From: JASHVB01 sp049522565
Lineage (GTDB): Bacteria; Pseudomonadota; Alphaproteobacteria; Acetobacterales; Acetobacteraceae
Assembly: GCA_049522565.1 (NCBI GenBank)
Contig: JBEKNT010000190.1
Span: forward strand, 1 to 12,143
Direction: 5' to 3'
Length of the DNA stretch: 12,143 bases
In this document: one piece after another, positions 1 through 6,695 of the stretch
How positions within the stretch are numbered: position 1 is the first letter of the stretch
How the letters are laid out: the number at the start of each line of letters is the position of its first letter
Notes under the pieces: generated by a model
Database searches by the model: none
Seen by the model: the letters and a program-made list of their open reading frames with translations, nothing else
What the model was told of the DNA's origin: nothing
Made by a program: the position numbers and the translations under genes

Positions 1-30
1 GGCATGACGGGGCGAGCAGCGATGGCGTAA
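1..30 (+). CDS. 3' end of an upstream gene (probably an importer permease)
   Basis: The first 30 bases read in frame as nine residues (GMTGRAAMA) followed by TAA, which lies two bases before the ATG of the next gene. This tight spacing says the two genes are in one operon. In Dpp/Opp importers the gene before the DppD-type ATPase is normally the second permease (DppC/OppC), so a permease C-terminus is the likeliest identity. Too little sequence is present to show this directly, so the identity is inferred from context alone. Confidence 0.45.
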   Translation, partial: GMTGRAAMA

Positions 31-32
31 CC

Positions 33-1028
33 ATGCCGCTCCTCACCGTCCAAGACCTGAGCGTCGAATTCCCCACCCGCCGCGGCACGCTACGCGCGCT
101 CGACCAGGTTTCCTTCGCCATCGACACCGGCGAGATCCTCGGCGTGGTCGGCGAATCCGGCGCCGGCAAGTCGCTCACCGGCGTCTCGATCATCGGCCTG
201 CTGGAACCCCCCGGCCGCATCGTCGGCGGAGAAATCCGCCTCGACGGCAACCGCATCGACAACCTGCCGCCCGAGCGCATGCGCCGGATCCGCGGCAAAC
301 AGATTGGCACGATCTTCCAGGACCCGCTCACCACGCTCAACCCGCTGCTGACGATCGGCCGCCAACTCACCGAGACCATGCAGACCCACCTGCGGCTGTC
401 CGACGCCGAGGCGCGCAAGAAGGCCATCGGCTGGCTGGAGGAAGTCGGCATCCCCGCCGCCGCCCGCCGCATCGACGCCTACCCGCATGAATTTTCCGGC
501 GGCATGCGCCAGCGCGTCGTGGTGGCCCTCGCGTTGTGCGCCGAGCCGCGCCTTGTCATCGCCGACGAACCCACGACCGCACTCGACGTCTCGGTCCAGG
601 CACAGATCATCACGCTGCTGAAGCGCCTCACCCGTGACCACGGCACCGCGGTGATGCTGATCACCCACGACATGGGCGTGATCGCCGAGACCGCCGACCG
701 CGTCGCCGTCATGTATGCCGGGCGCATCGCCGAACTCGGCCCGGTGCTGAACGTCATCAAGCACCCTGCCCACCCCTACACCGAAGGCCTGATGGGCAGC
801 ATTCCGCCGATCGAGCACCGCGTCGAACGCCTGCGCCAGATCGACGGCGCCATGCCGCGGCTGAACGCGATCCCGCCGGGCTGCGCCTTCAACCCGCGCT
901 GCCCGAAAGCCTTCGACCGCTGTTTCGCCGAGCGCCCCGACCTGTTGGACGCCGGCGCCACCCAAGCCGCCTGCTGGCTGCACGCAGCCGACGCAACCGC
1001 AAGTCAGGAGCAAACCACGGATGTCTGA
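33..1028 (+). CDS. Dpp/Opp-type peptide ABC importer ATPase, DppD/OppD-like
   Basis: This is a 331-residue ATPase subunit that would power import of di- or oligopeptides (or nickel or another small solute) from the cytoplasmic face of the inner membrane, paired with the second ATPase at 1609. Visible motifs are Walker A GESGAGKS (40-47), Q-loop Q96, signature FSGGM (154-158), Walker B LVIADE (174-179) and H-loop H212. The C-terminal oligopeptide-transporter domain carries C284, C290, C297 and C314 (CX5CX6CX16C), the cysteine set that binds an iron-sulfur cluster in characterised DppD/OppD proteins. Length is normal for the family. The ATG at 33 follows the preceding stop by two bases, and the gene overlaps the next start by eight bases. 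The substrate cannot be told from the ATPase alone. Confidence 0.95.
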   Translation: MPLLTVQDLSVEFPTRRGTLRALDQVSFAIDTGEILGVVGESGAGKSLTGVSIIGLLEPPGRIVGGEIRLDGNRIDNLPPERMRRIRGKQIGTIFQDPLTTLNPLLTIGRQLTETMQTHLRLSDAEARKKAIGWLEEVGIPAAARRIDAYPHEFSGGMRQRVVVALALCAEPRLVIADEPTTALDVSVQAQIITLLKRLTRDHGTAVMLITHDMGVIAETADRVAVMYAGRIAELGPVLNVIKHPAHPYTEGLMGSIPPIEHRVERLRQIDGAMPRLNAIPPGCAFNPRCPKAFDRCFAERPDLLDAGATQAACWLHAADATASQEQTTDV

Positions 1029-1434
1029 GGCGTTGCTGACCGGCGGCTGCCAATGCGGTGCGGCACGCTACGCGATCTCGGCCGCCCCGCTGCGATTGCT
1101 CGCCTGCCACTGCCGCGAATGCCAGAAGCAGTCGGCGTCGGCGTTCGGCATGTCGCTGGTGGTACCGCGCGCGGCGGTCACCCTGACCAAAGGCGACACG
1201 CGGACCTGGTCGCGCAAGGCGGACAGTGGCCGCAGCGTCACCTGCGTGTTCTGCGTCGTGTGCGGCACACGGCTGTGGCATGCAAAGGAAGGGTTCGACT
1301 ACGTCAGCATCAAGGGTGGCTCGGTCGACGAACCGGTGGATTTCTCGGACGCGATCCACTGTTGGACCTCGAGCAAGCTGCCTGGCATGGTCATTCCGCC
1401 TGACGCGCGGCAGTTCGCCGAGGAACCCGCGTGA
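1021..1434 (+). CDS. GFA-family (CENP-V/GFA domain) zinc-binding protein
   Basis: This 137-residue protein covers the single GFA fold named after glutathione-dependent formaldehyde-activating enzyme. It has the GGCQCGAARY opening (C10, C12), the ACHCREC motif (C29, C31, C34) and the CVVCGT motif (C78, C81), which supply the structural and catalytic zinc ligands of the family. It ends with the usual HCWTSSK stretch near 113-119. Most members have no proven reaction, so formaldehyde-glutathione chemistry should not be assumed. The ATG at 1021 overlaps the ATPase stop by eight bases and has AGGAG at 1006-1010, ten bases upstream, so it is translated as part of the importer operon. It is an unusual resident between the two ATPase genes, and no functional link to peptide uptake is visible. 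Confidence 0.9.
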   Translation: MSEALLTGGCQCGAARYAISAAPLRLLACHCRECQKQSASAFGMSLVVPRAAVTLTKGDTRTWSRKADSGRSVTCVFCVVCGTRLWHAKEGFDYVSIKGGSVDEPVDFSDAIHCWTSSKLPGMVIPPDARQFAEEPA

Positions 1435-1448
1435 GCCCCCGGACCATT

Positions 1449-1573
1449 CTCCCCCTCCCCTTGAGGGCTTGGGCCGCGAAGCGGACCAAGGCTGGGGGGA
1501 GGGGTGCGTACAGCCACTGTCCGTGGCTGTACGTTCCCCTCCCCCCGCCCCCCACCCACAAGGGGAGGGGGAG
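1449..1573 (+). repeat. Family A composite palindromic repeat, copy 1
   Basis: The element is bounded by a perfect 12-bp inverted repeat (CTCCCCCTCCCC at 1449-1460, GGGGAGGGGGAG at 1562-1573). Near the left arm is a hairpin centred on GCCGCGAAGCGG (CTTGG...CCAAG outer pairs, one mismatch). The centre holds a perfect 11-bp stem, CGTACAGCCAC (1507-1517) with GTGGCTGTACG (1523-1533), around a five-base loop. A second copy lies at 6696-6811 in the same orientation. It fills the gap between the GFA gene and the second ATPase gene and would form a long folded structure in the operon mRNA. No coding function is supported; the short open frames across it follow from its C/G-rich composition. Confidence 0.9.
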
Positions 1574-1608
1574 GAGTGTGCTTCTCCTTCGCATGAGCCA
1601 GCGCACCG

Positions 1609-2634
1609 ATGCCTGAGGCGCCGCTGCCCGCCCCGGTCGCCGCCACCGCGCCGATGCTGGAGGCGATCGCGGTTTCGCACGCGTTCGACGTCTCCCGCCC
1701 CGCCTTGCAGCGCCTGCTCGCACGCGAGAAGCGAGCGACGCTGCGCGCCGTGGACGCCGTGTCCTTCGCCATTCCGCGCGGCACCACCCTGTCGCTGGTG
1801 GGCGAATCCGGCTGCGGCAAATCCACCGTCGCCCGCCTCGCTGTCGGCCTCTACACGCCGAGCGCGGGGGAAATCCGCTTCGAGGGCCAGCCGCTTTCCG
1901 CCGCCCGCGCGCAGCCCGACCTGCGCCGGCGGATGAACATGATCTTCCAGGACCCCTACGCCTCGCTGAACCCGCGCTGGCGGGTGCGCGACATCATCGC
2001 CGAGCCGATCCGTGCCTTCGGCATCGTGCGCTCGGCGGGGGAACTGCGCGACCGGGTCGGCGCGCTGCTGTCGCAGGTCGGGCTGGCGCCCGCCGACGGC
2101 GACAAATACCCGCACGAATTCTCCGGCGGCCAGCGCCAGCGCGTGTCCATCGCCCGCGCCTTGTCGAGCGAGCCGGAATTCCTGGTGTGCGACGAACCCA
2201 CCTCCGCGCTGGACGTGTCGGTGCAGGCACAGATCCTCAACCTGATGCGCGACCTGCAAAGCCGGCTGGGGCTGACCTACCTGTTCATCAGTCACAACCT
2301 GGCGGTGGTGCGGCACATGTCGGACCGGCTGGGCGTGATGTATCTCGGCCGCATCGTCGAGCTCGGCCCGGCCAACGAGGTCTTTCAGGCGCCGCGGCAT
2401 CCCTATACGCGGCTGCTGCTGGATGCGATCCCCGACCTGGAGAATCCGGGCCGCAGCCGCACGCCGGTGGGTGGCGAGGTGCCCAGCCCGATCGCGCCGC
2501 CGCCCGGCTGCCCGTTCCATCCGCGCTGTCCGCTGGCCAACGCGCGCTGCCGGGTGGAAAAGCCCGTGCACACGCGTGCCGGCGATGCGCTGGTGGCGTG
2601 CCACGCGGTGGAGGAAGGACGCAGTGCGGCATGA
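1609..2634 (+). CDS. Dpp/Opp-type peptide ABC importer ATPase, DppF/OppF-like
   Basis: This 341-residue protein is the second ATPase of the importer, expected to form a heterodimer with the subunit encoded at 33-1028. Visible motifs are Walker A GESGCGKS (65-72), Q-loop Q114, signature FSGGQ (171-175), Walker B FLVCDE (191-196) and H-loop H229. The C-terminal domain carries C301, C307, C314 and C331, the same CX5CX6CX16C spacing as its partner, consistent with an iron-sulfur cluster. The ATG at 1609 is the first in-frame start after a stop at 1594-1596. The methionine at residue 16 (1654) is an alternative that removes a Pro/Ala-rich tail. No strong ribosome binding site is adjacent; the nearest purine-rich stretch is the end of the upstream palindromic repeat. 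The gene overlaps the next start by four bases (ATGA). Confidence 0.94.
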   Translation: MPEAPLPAPVAATAPMLEAIAVSHAFDVSRPALQRLLAREKRATLRAVDAVSFAIPRGTTLSLVGESGCGKSTVARLAVGLYTPSAGEIRFEGQPLSAARAQPDLRRRMNMIFQDPYASLNPRWRVRDIIAEPIRAFGIVRSAGELRDRVGALLSQVGLAPADGDKYPHEFSGGQRQRVSIARALSSEPEFLVCDEPTSALDVSVQAQILNLMRDLQSRLGLTYLFISHNLAVVRHMSDRLGVMYLGRIVELGPANEVFQAPRHPYTRLLLDAIPDLENPGRSRTPVGGEVPSPIAPPPGCPFHPRCPLANARCRVEKPVHTRAGDALVACHAVEEGRSAA

Positions 2635-2828
2635 CGACGCAGCACGATGACGAAGAAGGTCCGGATAACGCTCCGCGCCACCGCGCGTTGATCGGATTGC
2701 TCTTGCTCGTCGGCTTGGTCGTTGCGGTGTTGTTCGTCGTGCACGAGTTACAGGAATCGTCACGGATGCAGGACTGCCTGGCCTCCGGCCGCACCAACTG
2801 TGCCCCGATCGAAACCACCGGGCGTTGA
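2631..2828 (+). CDS. 65-residue single-pass membrane protein, function unknown
   Basis: The start overlaps the ATPase stop as ATGA, with GAGGAAGGA at 2611-2619 as ribosome binding site, so it is translationally coupled to the importer. The protein has a charged N-terminus (residues 1-18, many D/E), one hydrophobic helix (about 19-38, LIGLLLLVGLVVAVLFVVH), then a short tail with QDCLASGRTNCAPI containing two cysteines (C49, C57). From memory, small membrane proteins ending in a similar 'QDC...SGRTNCAPI' motif recur in alphaproteobacteria as hypothetical proteins, which supports it being real. By the positive-inside rule the basic residues just before the helix place the N-terminus in the cytoplasm and the cysteine tail in the periplasm. 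The role is unknown. It could be an accessory of the importer or merely co-transcribed. Confidence 0.8.
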   Translation: MTTQHDDEEGPDNAPRHRALIGLLLLVGLVVAVLFVVHELQESSRMQDCLASGRTNCAPIETTGR

Positions 2829-2872
2829 CTGTAAGGACGCGCGGGGAAACAAGTGCTTCAAGCGGCGCCGAG

Positions 2873-2920
2873 GCAACACCCCGTGTCATGGCCGGCGCAG
2901 GCCATGACACGGGGTGTTGC
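2873..2920 (+). terminator. Strong 21-bp perfect hairpin, likely terminator of the importer operon
   Basis: The left arm (2873-2893) and right arm (2900-2920) are perfectly complementary over 21 bp around a six-base loop (GGCGCA, 2894-2899). It begins 44 bases after the stop of the small membrane protein and lies before a long non-coding leader, the expected place for an end of transcription. There is no T-run after the stem; the following bases are GATCCGCCCG. It is therefore not a textbook intrinsic terminator. It could act as a U-less terminator, an mRNA 3'-end stabiliser or a protein-binding palindrome. Confidence 0.6.
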
Positions 2921-3044
2921 GATCCGCCCGTCAATGATTCGGTTATTTCTCGGCGGACGCTAACCATCGGCACAAGGCTGACCGCGCGACTGCGGTGACG
3001 CCAGCCGCAGGGGGCAACGTGCAGGGCCTTCCGCCCTTCTCCCA

Positions 3045-3076
3045 TGCTTGCCGACGCGGACCTGCTTGCCGACGCG
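3045..3076. repeat. Short direct repeat (two 14-bp copies)
   Basis: TGCTTGCCGACGCG occurs at 3045-3058 and again at 3063-3076, an 18-bp period. The copies lie about 280 bp before the kinase start, in non-coding sequence. Paired direct repeats can be binding sites for dimeric regulators, but a chance tandem duplication is equally possible. Confidence 0.6.
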
Positions 3077-3250
3077 CATCCCGGTCCGACGGCCACCCAG
3101 CGCGGTGTGGTAGCCGGTGTGGAATATTCACCATTTATTATCCATGACGTGATCTCTTCAGCCCAGACCTCACGGCCAGCGCTGCGCGTGCACGATCCAT
3201 GGTTGCGAGCCACGATAATCATTTTCAGGACTCACGAGAAATAACGGACT

Positions 3251-3269
3251 TTGACGCAACCCAGGGTTG
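3251..3269 (+). promoter_or_regulatory. Possible -35 element with adjoining palindrome upstream of the kinase
   Basis: TTGACG (3251-3256, five of six matches to a sigma-70 -35 box) is followed directly by the perfect palindrome CAACCC-A-GGGTTG (3257-3269). A palindrome in the spacer of a promoter would be a natural operator. However, I find no good -10 hexamer 16-18 bases downstream, so the promoter is not established. Confidence 0.25.
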
Positions 3270-3353
3270 GAAATCGTGTCATGGGCATGCATGGTACGCC
3301 GATGGTTACTTATGCGTGTAACAATCCGCAAGCGAATCCGATATGACAGTGGC

Positions 3354-6038
3354 ATGACCGAACCAGGGACGGCGTCGCCAGAGACAACCGCCCCCAGCCT
3401 TGACTGCGGCCGGCCCGAGGCCCCGACGAACCACGCCGGCCGCGGTTGGCCATCCCACGTCCTGCTCCTCCAGGCCTGCGGCTTCGTCCTGCTGATCGCC
3501 GGCCTCGCCATGATCATGGCCATGTCGATGCGCAGCGGCGAGGCCGATGCCTGGGTGGCCCACACGCTCGAAACCCGCCGCGCCACCGGCACGCTGTTCA
3601 GCATCCTCCAGGACGCCGAGGCCAGCGTGCGCGCCTACCTGCTCATCAACGATCCCACCCTGATCGTGCGCTATGACGCGGCACGCCAGGCTATCCCGGC
3701 CGCCGAGACACGCCTGCGCGCGCTGGCCGTGGACAGCGCTGCGCAGACCGCCCGGCTCGACGCGCTGGCGCCGCTGATCGAGCAGCGATTGGCTGTCCTC
3801 ACGTCGGCTCTCGTCCGCGTTCGCACGGGCGACCAGCAGGGACTATCGCAGCAGATGCGCCTGCGCGACGGAGCCACCCTGATGGCTGACATCCGCGCCC
3901 GGCTGGCAGCGTTCGATCAGGCCGAAGCCGACTTGCTCAGCACACGCGAGGCGGTGGCCCGCCATGCCCGCACACAAGTGCTGGCCGGTAGCAGCGGCGC
4001 GCTCTCATTGGCGCTGCTGCTGGGCGGCTTTACCACCTTGCTGAGCCGGCGGCAGACCCGCGCCATGCACGACGCCAATGCGCAGCTTCTCGGCGCGGTG
4101 AGCGATCGCACGAATGCGCTGCGCGACAGCGAAACCCGCTTCCAACAGGTGTTCCACGACAGTCCGATCGGCCTGACCATCGCCACCGCCGAGACGCGCC
4201 GCATCGTCGCCGCCAATCCAGCGCTTTGCCACATGTTCGGTTACACCGAAGCCGAACTGTTCGGCCGCACCCCCCATGATCTCACGCATCCCGACGACCT
4301 CGACATCGCGGTGCCGGTGACCGCCGACCCGCGATCCAACACGCGACCGACAGAGAAGCGCTACATAACCAAGTCGGGCGCAGTGTTGTTCGCACGCTCC
4401 AGCGTCGTGCCGCTCGCCCTTCCCGGCGAGCGCGAGCCGTTGATCCTGGGTACCACCGAGGACGTCACCCACGAGAAAGAGATCGAGGCGGCGTTGCGCG
4501 ACAGCGAGACGCGGATGCGCCTCGCGGTCGAAGCCGCCGGCCTCGGCATGTATGAGCAGGACATGCGGCGCGGCGTGGTCCGCTTCGACGCGCGGGCCGC
4601 GGCGCTCACCGCCGATACGGTACCCGCCGATGTCCAACTGGACTTCGACAGCCCCCAACTGGCTGCCTGGAAAGCGCTGATCCATCCCGACGACGCCGCC
4701 GCGCGATCGGCAGCCGAGGGCGCGCTGCTCGACGGCAGCAGCGACATGGCGACAAGCGAATACCGCGTGCGGTCGCCAGACGCCAATTGGAGCTGGGTCT
4801 CCGCCTTCGGCACCATCGCCGAGCGTGACCGTCAGACGGACCGCGTGCTGCGCGTGCTGACCGTGGTGCAGGATGTCACGCAACGCAGGGAAACCGAGAT
4901 CGAGTTGCGGCACGCGCACCGCATGGAAGCCGTGGGCCAGCTTACCGGCGGTGTCGCACACGACTTCAACAACTTGCTCGGGGCAATCCTCGGCCATACC
5001 GAGTTCCTGCTGGACCTGCTCGCCGACCGGACGGAGGAGCGCCAACTCGCCACGGAGATCCTCGACTGCGCGCTGAACGGCGCCGCGATGACCCAGCGGC
5101 TGCTGGCTTTTGCGCGCCGCCAGCCGTTGCAGCCGGCGGTGATCGATCTCAACGAATACGTCCCGGTGCAAGTCTCCCTGCTGCAACGCACGCTTGGCGA
5201 AACCGTCACCGTCGATGTGGTGCTGGCACCGGGGCTGTGGCTCACCCTCGCCGATCCGTCACAGATCGTCGATGTGCTGCTCAATCTCGCGATCAATGCG
5301 CGCGATGCCATGCCGCATGGCGGCAAGCTGACCATCGAGACGGCGAACGCTATACTGGACGCCGCGTACTGCGCCCACCATCGGGAAGCGACCCCGGGCG
5401 AATACGTGGTGCTGTCGGTGACCGACACCGGAACCGGCATGCCGCCCGAGGTGCTGGCTCGCGCGATGGAGCCGTTCTTCACCACCAAGCCGCTCGGCAA
5501 GGGCAGCGGGCTGGGCCTCAGCACGATCTACGGGTTCGCCAGACAGTCCGGCGGGTATCTCAGCATCGACAGTGCGGTGGGCGAAGGCACCACCGTGCGG
5601 CTCTATCTGCCGCATACGCTGGCCGACCGAGCCGCCCCCGTGCCGCCGAAGGTCCGGATGCCACCGCTGCCAAGAGGCAACGAGTCGATCCTGGTGGTGG
5701 ACGACAATGACGGCATGCGCGCGACCGCGGCGCGCAACCTTGCCGCGCTGGGCTATCGCGTGCGGCTCGCCGCCGACGGGCCGGCCGCGCTGGCGATCCT
5801 GCGGGCCGACGAGCACTTCGATCTGCTGTTCACCGACGTGGTCATGCCGAACGGCCTGAGCGGCTACCAATTGGCCGATGCTGCCCGGGCGTTGCAGCCC
5901 GACCTGCCGGTGCTGTTCACGACGGGTTTCGCTGCCGAGGACGATGGCGAGACCGGGGTGATGGACCCCGATGCCCTGCGCAAGCCGTACCGCCGGCGCG
6001 AACTCGCCGAGCGCGTCCGCGCGATGCTGGATGGCTAA
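3354..6038 (+). CDS. Hybrid sensor histidine kinase (CHASE3-PAS-PAS-HisKA-HATPase-REC)
   Basis: This is a large inner-membrane signalling kinase of 894 residues. The order is: short cytoplasmic tail, membrane helix 1 (about 35-59), periplasmic CHASE3-type helical sensor (about 66-206, with the DAEASVRAYLLINDP stretch), helix 2 (about 208-230), PAS 1 (about 259-371), PAS 2 (about 385-509), HisKA with phospho-accepting H536 in VAHDFNNLLGAI, and HATPase (N box N648, G1 DTGTGM 691-696, G2 GKGSGLGLS 715-723). The C-terminal receiver has acidic D783/D784, phospho-acceptor D828, T856 and K877, so all key residues are intact. The HDFNNLL box places the kinase with the NtrB/FixL-like group. The ATG at 3354 gives a sensible N-terminus. 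The frame stays open upstream to a TTG at 3267 and an ATG at 3312, and no start has a clear ribosome binding site. The signal is unknown. Confidence 0.93.
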   Translation: MTEPGTASPETTAPSLDCGRPEAPTNHAGRGWPSHVLLLQACGFVLLIAGLAMIMAMSMRSGEADAWVAHTLETRRATGTLFSILQDAEASVRAYLLINDPTLIVRYDAARQAIPAAETRLRALAVDSAAQTARLDALAPLIEQRLAVLTSALVRVRTGDQQGLSQQMRLRDGATLMADIRARLAAFDQAEADLLSTREAVARHARTQVLAGSSGALSLALLLGGFTTLLSRRQTRAMHDANAQLLGAVSDRTNALRDSETRFQQVFHDSPIGLTIATAETRRIVAANPALCHMFGYTEAELFGRTPHDLTHPDDLDIAVPVTADPRSNTRPTEKRYITKSGAVLFARSSVVPLALPGEREPLILGTTEDVTHEKEIEAALRDSETRMRLAVEAAGLGMYEQDMRRGVVRFDARAAALTADTVPADVQLDFDSPQLAAWKALIHPDDAAARSAAEGALLDGSSDMATSEYRVRSPDANWSWVSAFGTIAERDRQTDRVLRVLTVVQDVTQRRETEIELRHAHRMEAVGQLTGGVAHDFNNLLGAILGHTEFLLDLLADRTEERQLATEILDCALNGAAMTQRLLAFARRQPLQPAVIDLNEYVPVQVSLLQRTLGETVTVDVVLAPGLWLTLADPSQIVDVLLNLAINARDAMPHGGKLTIETANAILDAAYCAHHREATPGEYVVLSVTDTGTGMPPEVLARAMEPFFTTKPLGKGSGLGLSTIYGFARQSGGYLSIDSAVGEGTTVRLYLPHTLADRAAPVPPKVRMPPLPRGNESILVVDDNDGMRATAARNLAALGYRVRLAADGPAALAILRADEHFDLLFTDVVMPNGLSGYQLADAARALQPDLPVLFTTGFAAEDDGETGVMDPDALRKPYRRRELAERVRAMLDG

Positions 6039-6047
6039 CCCAGAAAA

Positions 6048-6207
6048 CCTCTCCCGCTTCGCGGGAGAGGTCGAGGTGCGGAGCACCGAGGGTGAGGGTG
6101 ATCGGGTCGGCGCTCTGCTGTTGCGGACCGTTTTGAAAGTTTGCCCGGGGGTCGCGACACCCTCACCCGGCGCTGCGCGCCGACCTCTCCCGCTCCGGCG
6201 CGAGAGG
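6048..6207. repeat. Family B composite palindromic repeat, copy 1 (convergent gap)
   Basis: A chain of hairpins fills the gap between the convergent kinase and dut genes. They are CCTCTCCCGC-TTC-GCGGGAGAGG (6048-6070), GGTGC-GGA-GCACC (6075-6087), CGGCGC-TGC-GCGCCG (6168-6182) and a terminal CCTCTCCCGC/GCGCGAGAGG pair with one mismatch (6184-6207). GGTGAGGGTG (6091-6100) pairs over distance with CACCCTCACC (6158-6167), enclosing a unique centre, so the whole unit folds into a branched cruciform-like structure. The kinase stop is 9 bases to its left and the dut stop 2 bases to its right. It may terminate transcription from both sides. Another copy is at 11307-11474. Confidence 0.9.
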
Positions 6208-6209
6208 TT

Positions 6210-6659
6210 TCACGCCGTGCCGGTGCTGCCGAAGCCGCCGGTGCCGCGCGCGGTATCGTCGAGGGTCGCCACCTCGTGCCAGCGCGCGCGCACCACGGGG
6301 GCCAGCACGGCCTGGGCGATGCGCGTGCCACGCTCCACCGTGAACGGCGCGTCGCCGGCGTTCAGCACGATGACCTGCAACTCGCCGCGATAGTCCTCGT
6401 CGATCGTGCCGGGGCTGTTGGGCAGCACGATGCCGTGCCGCAACGCCAGGCCGGACCGCGGGCGGATTTGCAGCTCGTAGCCCGGCGGCAGGGCGATCGC
6501 CAGGCCGGTTGGGATCAGCGCGCGCTTGCCGGGCTCGAGCGTCACCGGCTCGGCCACCGCGGCGAGCAAGTCCATGCCGGCCGCACCGGCGGTGGCGTAA
6601 GTCGGCAGGGCCAGGCCCTCGCCGTGCGGCAACCGGCAGACGCGAATCGCAATGCTCAT
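6210..6659 (-). CDS. dut: dUTP diphosphatase (dUTPase)
   Basis: This 149-residue enzyme hydrolyses dUTP to dUMP and pyrophosphate, keeping uracil out of DNA and supplying dUMP for thymidylate synthesis. It acts as a trimer in the cytoplasm. All five family motifs are present: AGAAGMDLLAA (25-35), PRSGLA (67-72), GTIDEDYRGELQV (84-96, with catalytic D87 and sugar-discriminating Y90), RGTRIAQAVL (110-119) and the mobile C-terminal ARGTGGFGSTG (137-147). The ATG at 6659 matches the usual N-terminus. The frame stays open through the upstream repeat to 6815, but that extension is translated repeat and is not part of the protein. No strong Shine-Dalgarno precedes the ATG. It is the last gene of the minus-strand block. 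Confidence 0.97.
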   Translation of the reverse strand: MSIAIRVCRLPHGEGLALPTYATAGAAGMDLLAAVAEPVTLEPGKRALIPTGLAIALPPGYELQIRPRSGLALRHGIVLPNSPGTIDEDYRGELQVIVLNAGDAPFTVERGTRIAQAVLAPVVRARWHEVATLDDTARGTGGFGSTGTA

Positions 6660-6695
6660 GGCAGGATGATGCGATCGGTTGCCGCGTGCCGCAAT

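Larger units (their letters stand above)
2921..3353. other. Long non-coding leader before the sensor kinase
   Basis: I see no supportable gene in these roughly 430 bases. Open frames on both strands here lack recognisable protein features or good ribosome binding sites. The region holds an 18-bp-period direct repeat (3045-3076), an AT-rich island (3121-3146, with TATTAT at 3136-3141) that stands out from the GC-rich surroundings, and a small perfect palindrome (3257-3269). These fit a regulated promoter region for the kinase gene, but no complete -35/-10 pair is convincing. Confidence 0.5.

Noticed and set aside
1449..1573. CRISPR-like or rho-independent terminator reading of the repeat
   Set aside because: There are no regularly spaced units for CRISPR and no T-run for an intrinsic terminator. 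The operon also appears to continue through it into the second ATPase gene.
1226..1936. 236-codon plus-strand frame spanning the GFA gene end and the ATPase start
   Set aside because: It crosses a palindromic repeat and is out of frame with two well-supported genes. The product is Pro/Arg/Ser-rich without domains.
2943..3134. 63-codon minus-strand frame in the same leader
   Set aside because: It is Arg/Pro-rich, has no domain and no clear ribosome binding site, and would be an isolated gene opposite all its neighbours.
889..3222. 777-codon minus-strand open frame
   Set aside because: It runs antisense through both ATPase genes, the GFA gene and a repeat. Its protein is low-complexity and Arg/Ala/Gly-rich with no recognisable motif. 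Long antisense frames are expected at this GC content.
3044..3244. 66-codon plus-strand frame in the kinase leader
   Set aside because: It has no ribosome binding site and no recognisable features. Its first residues are created by the 18-bp-period direct repeat.
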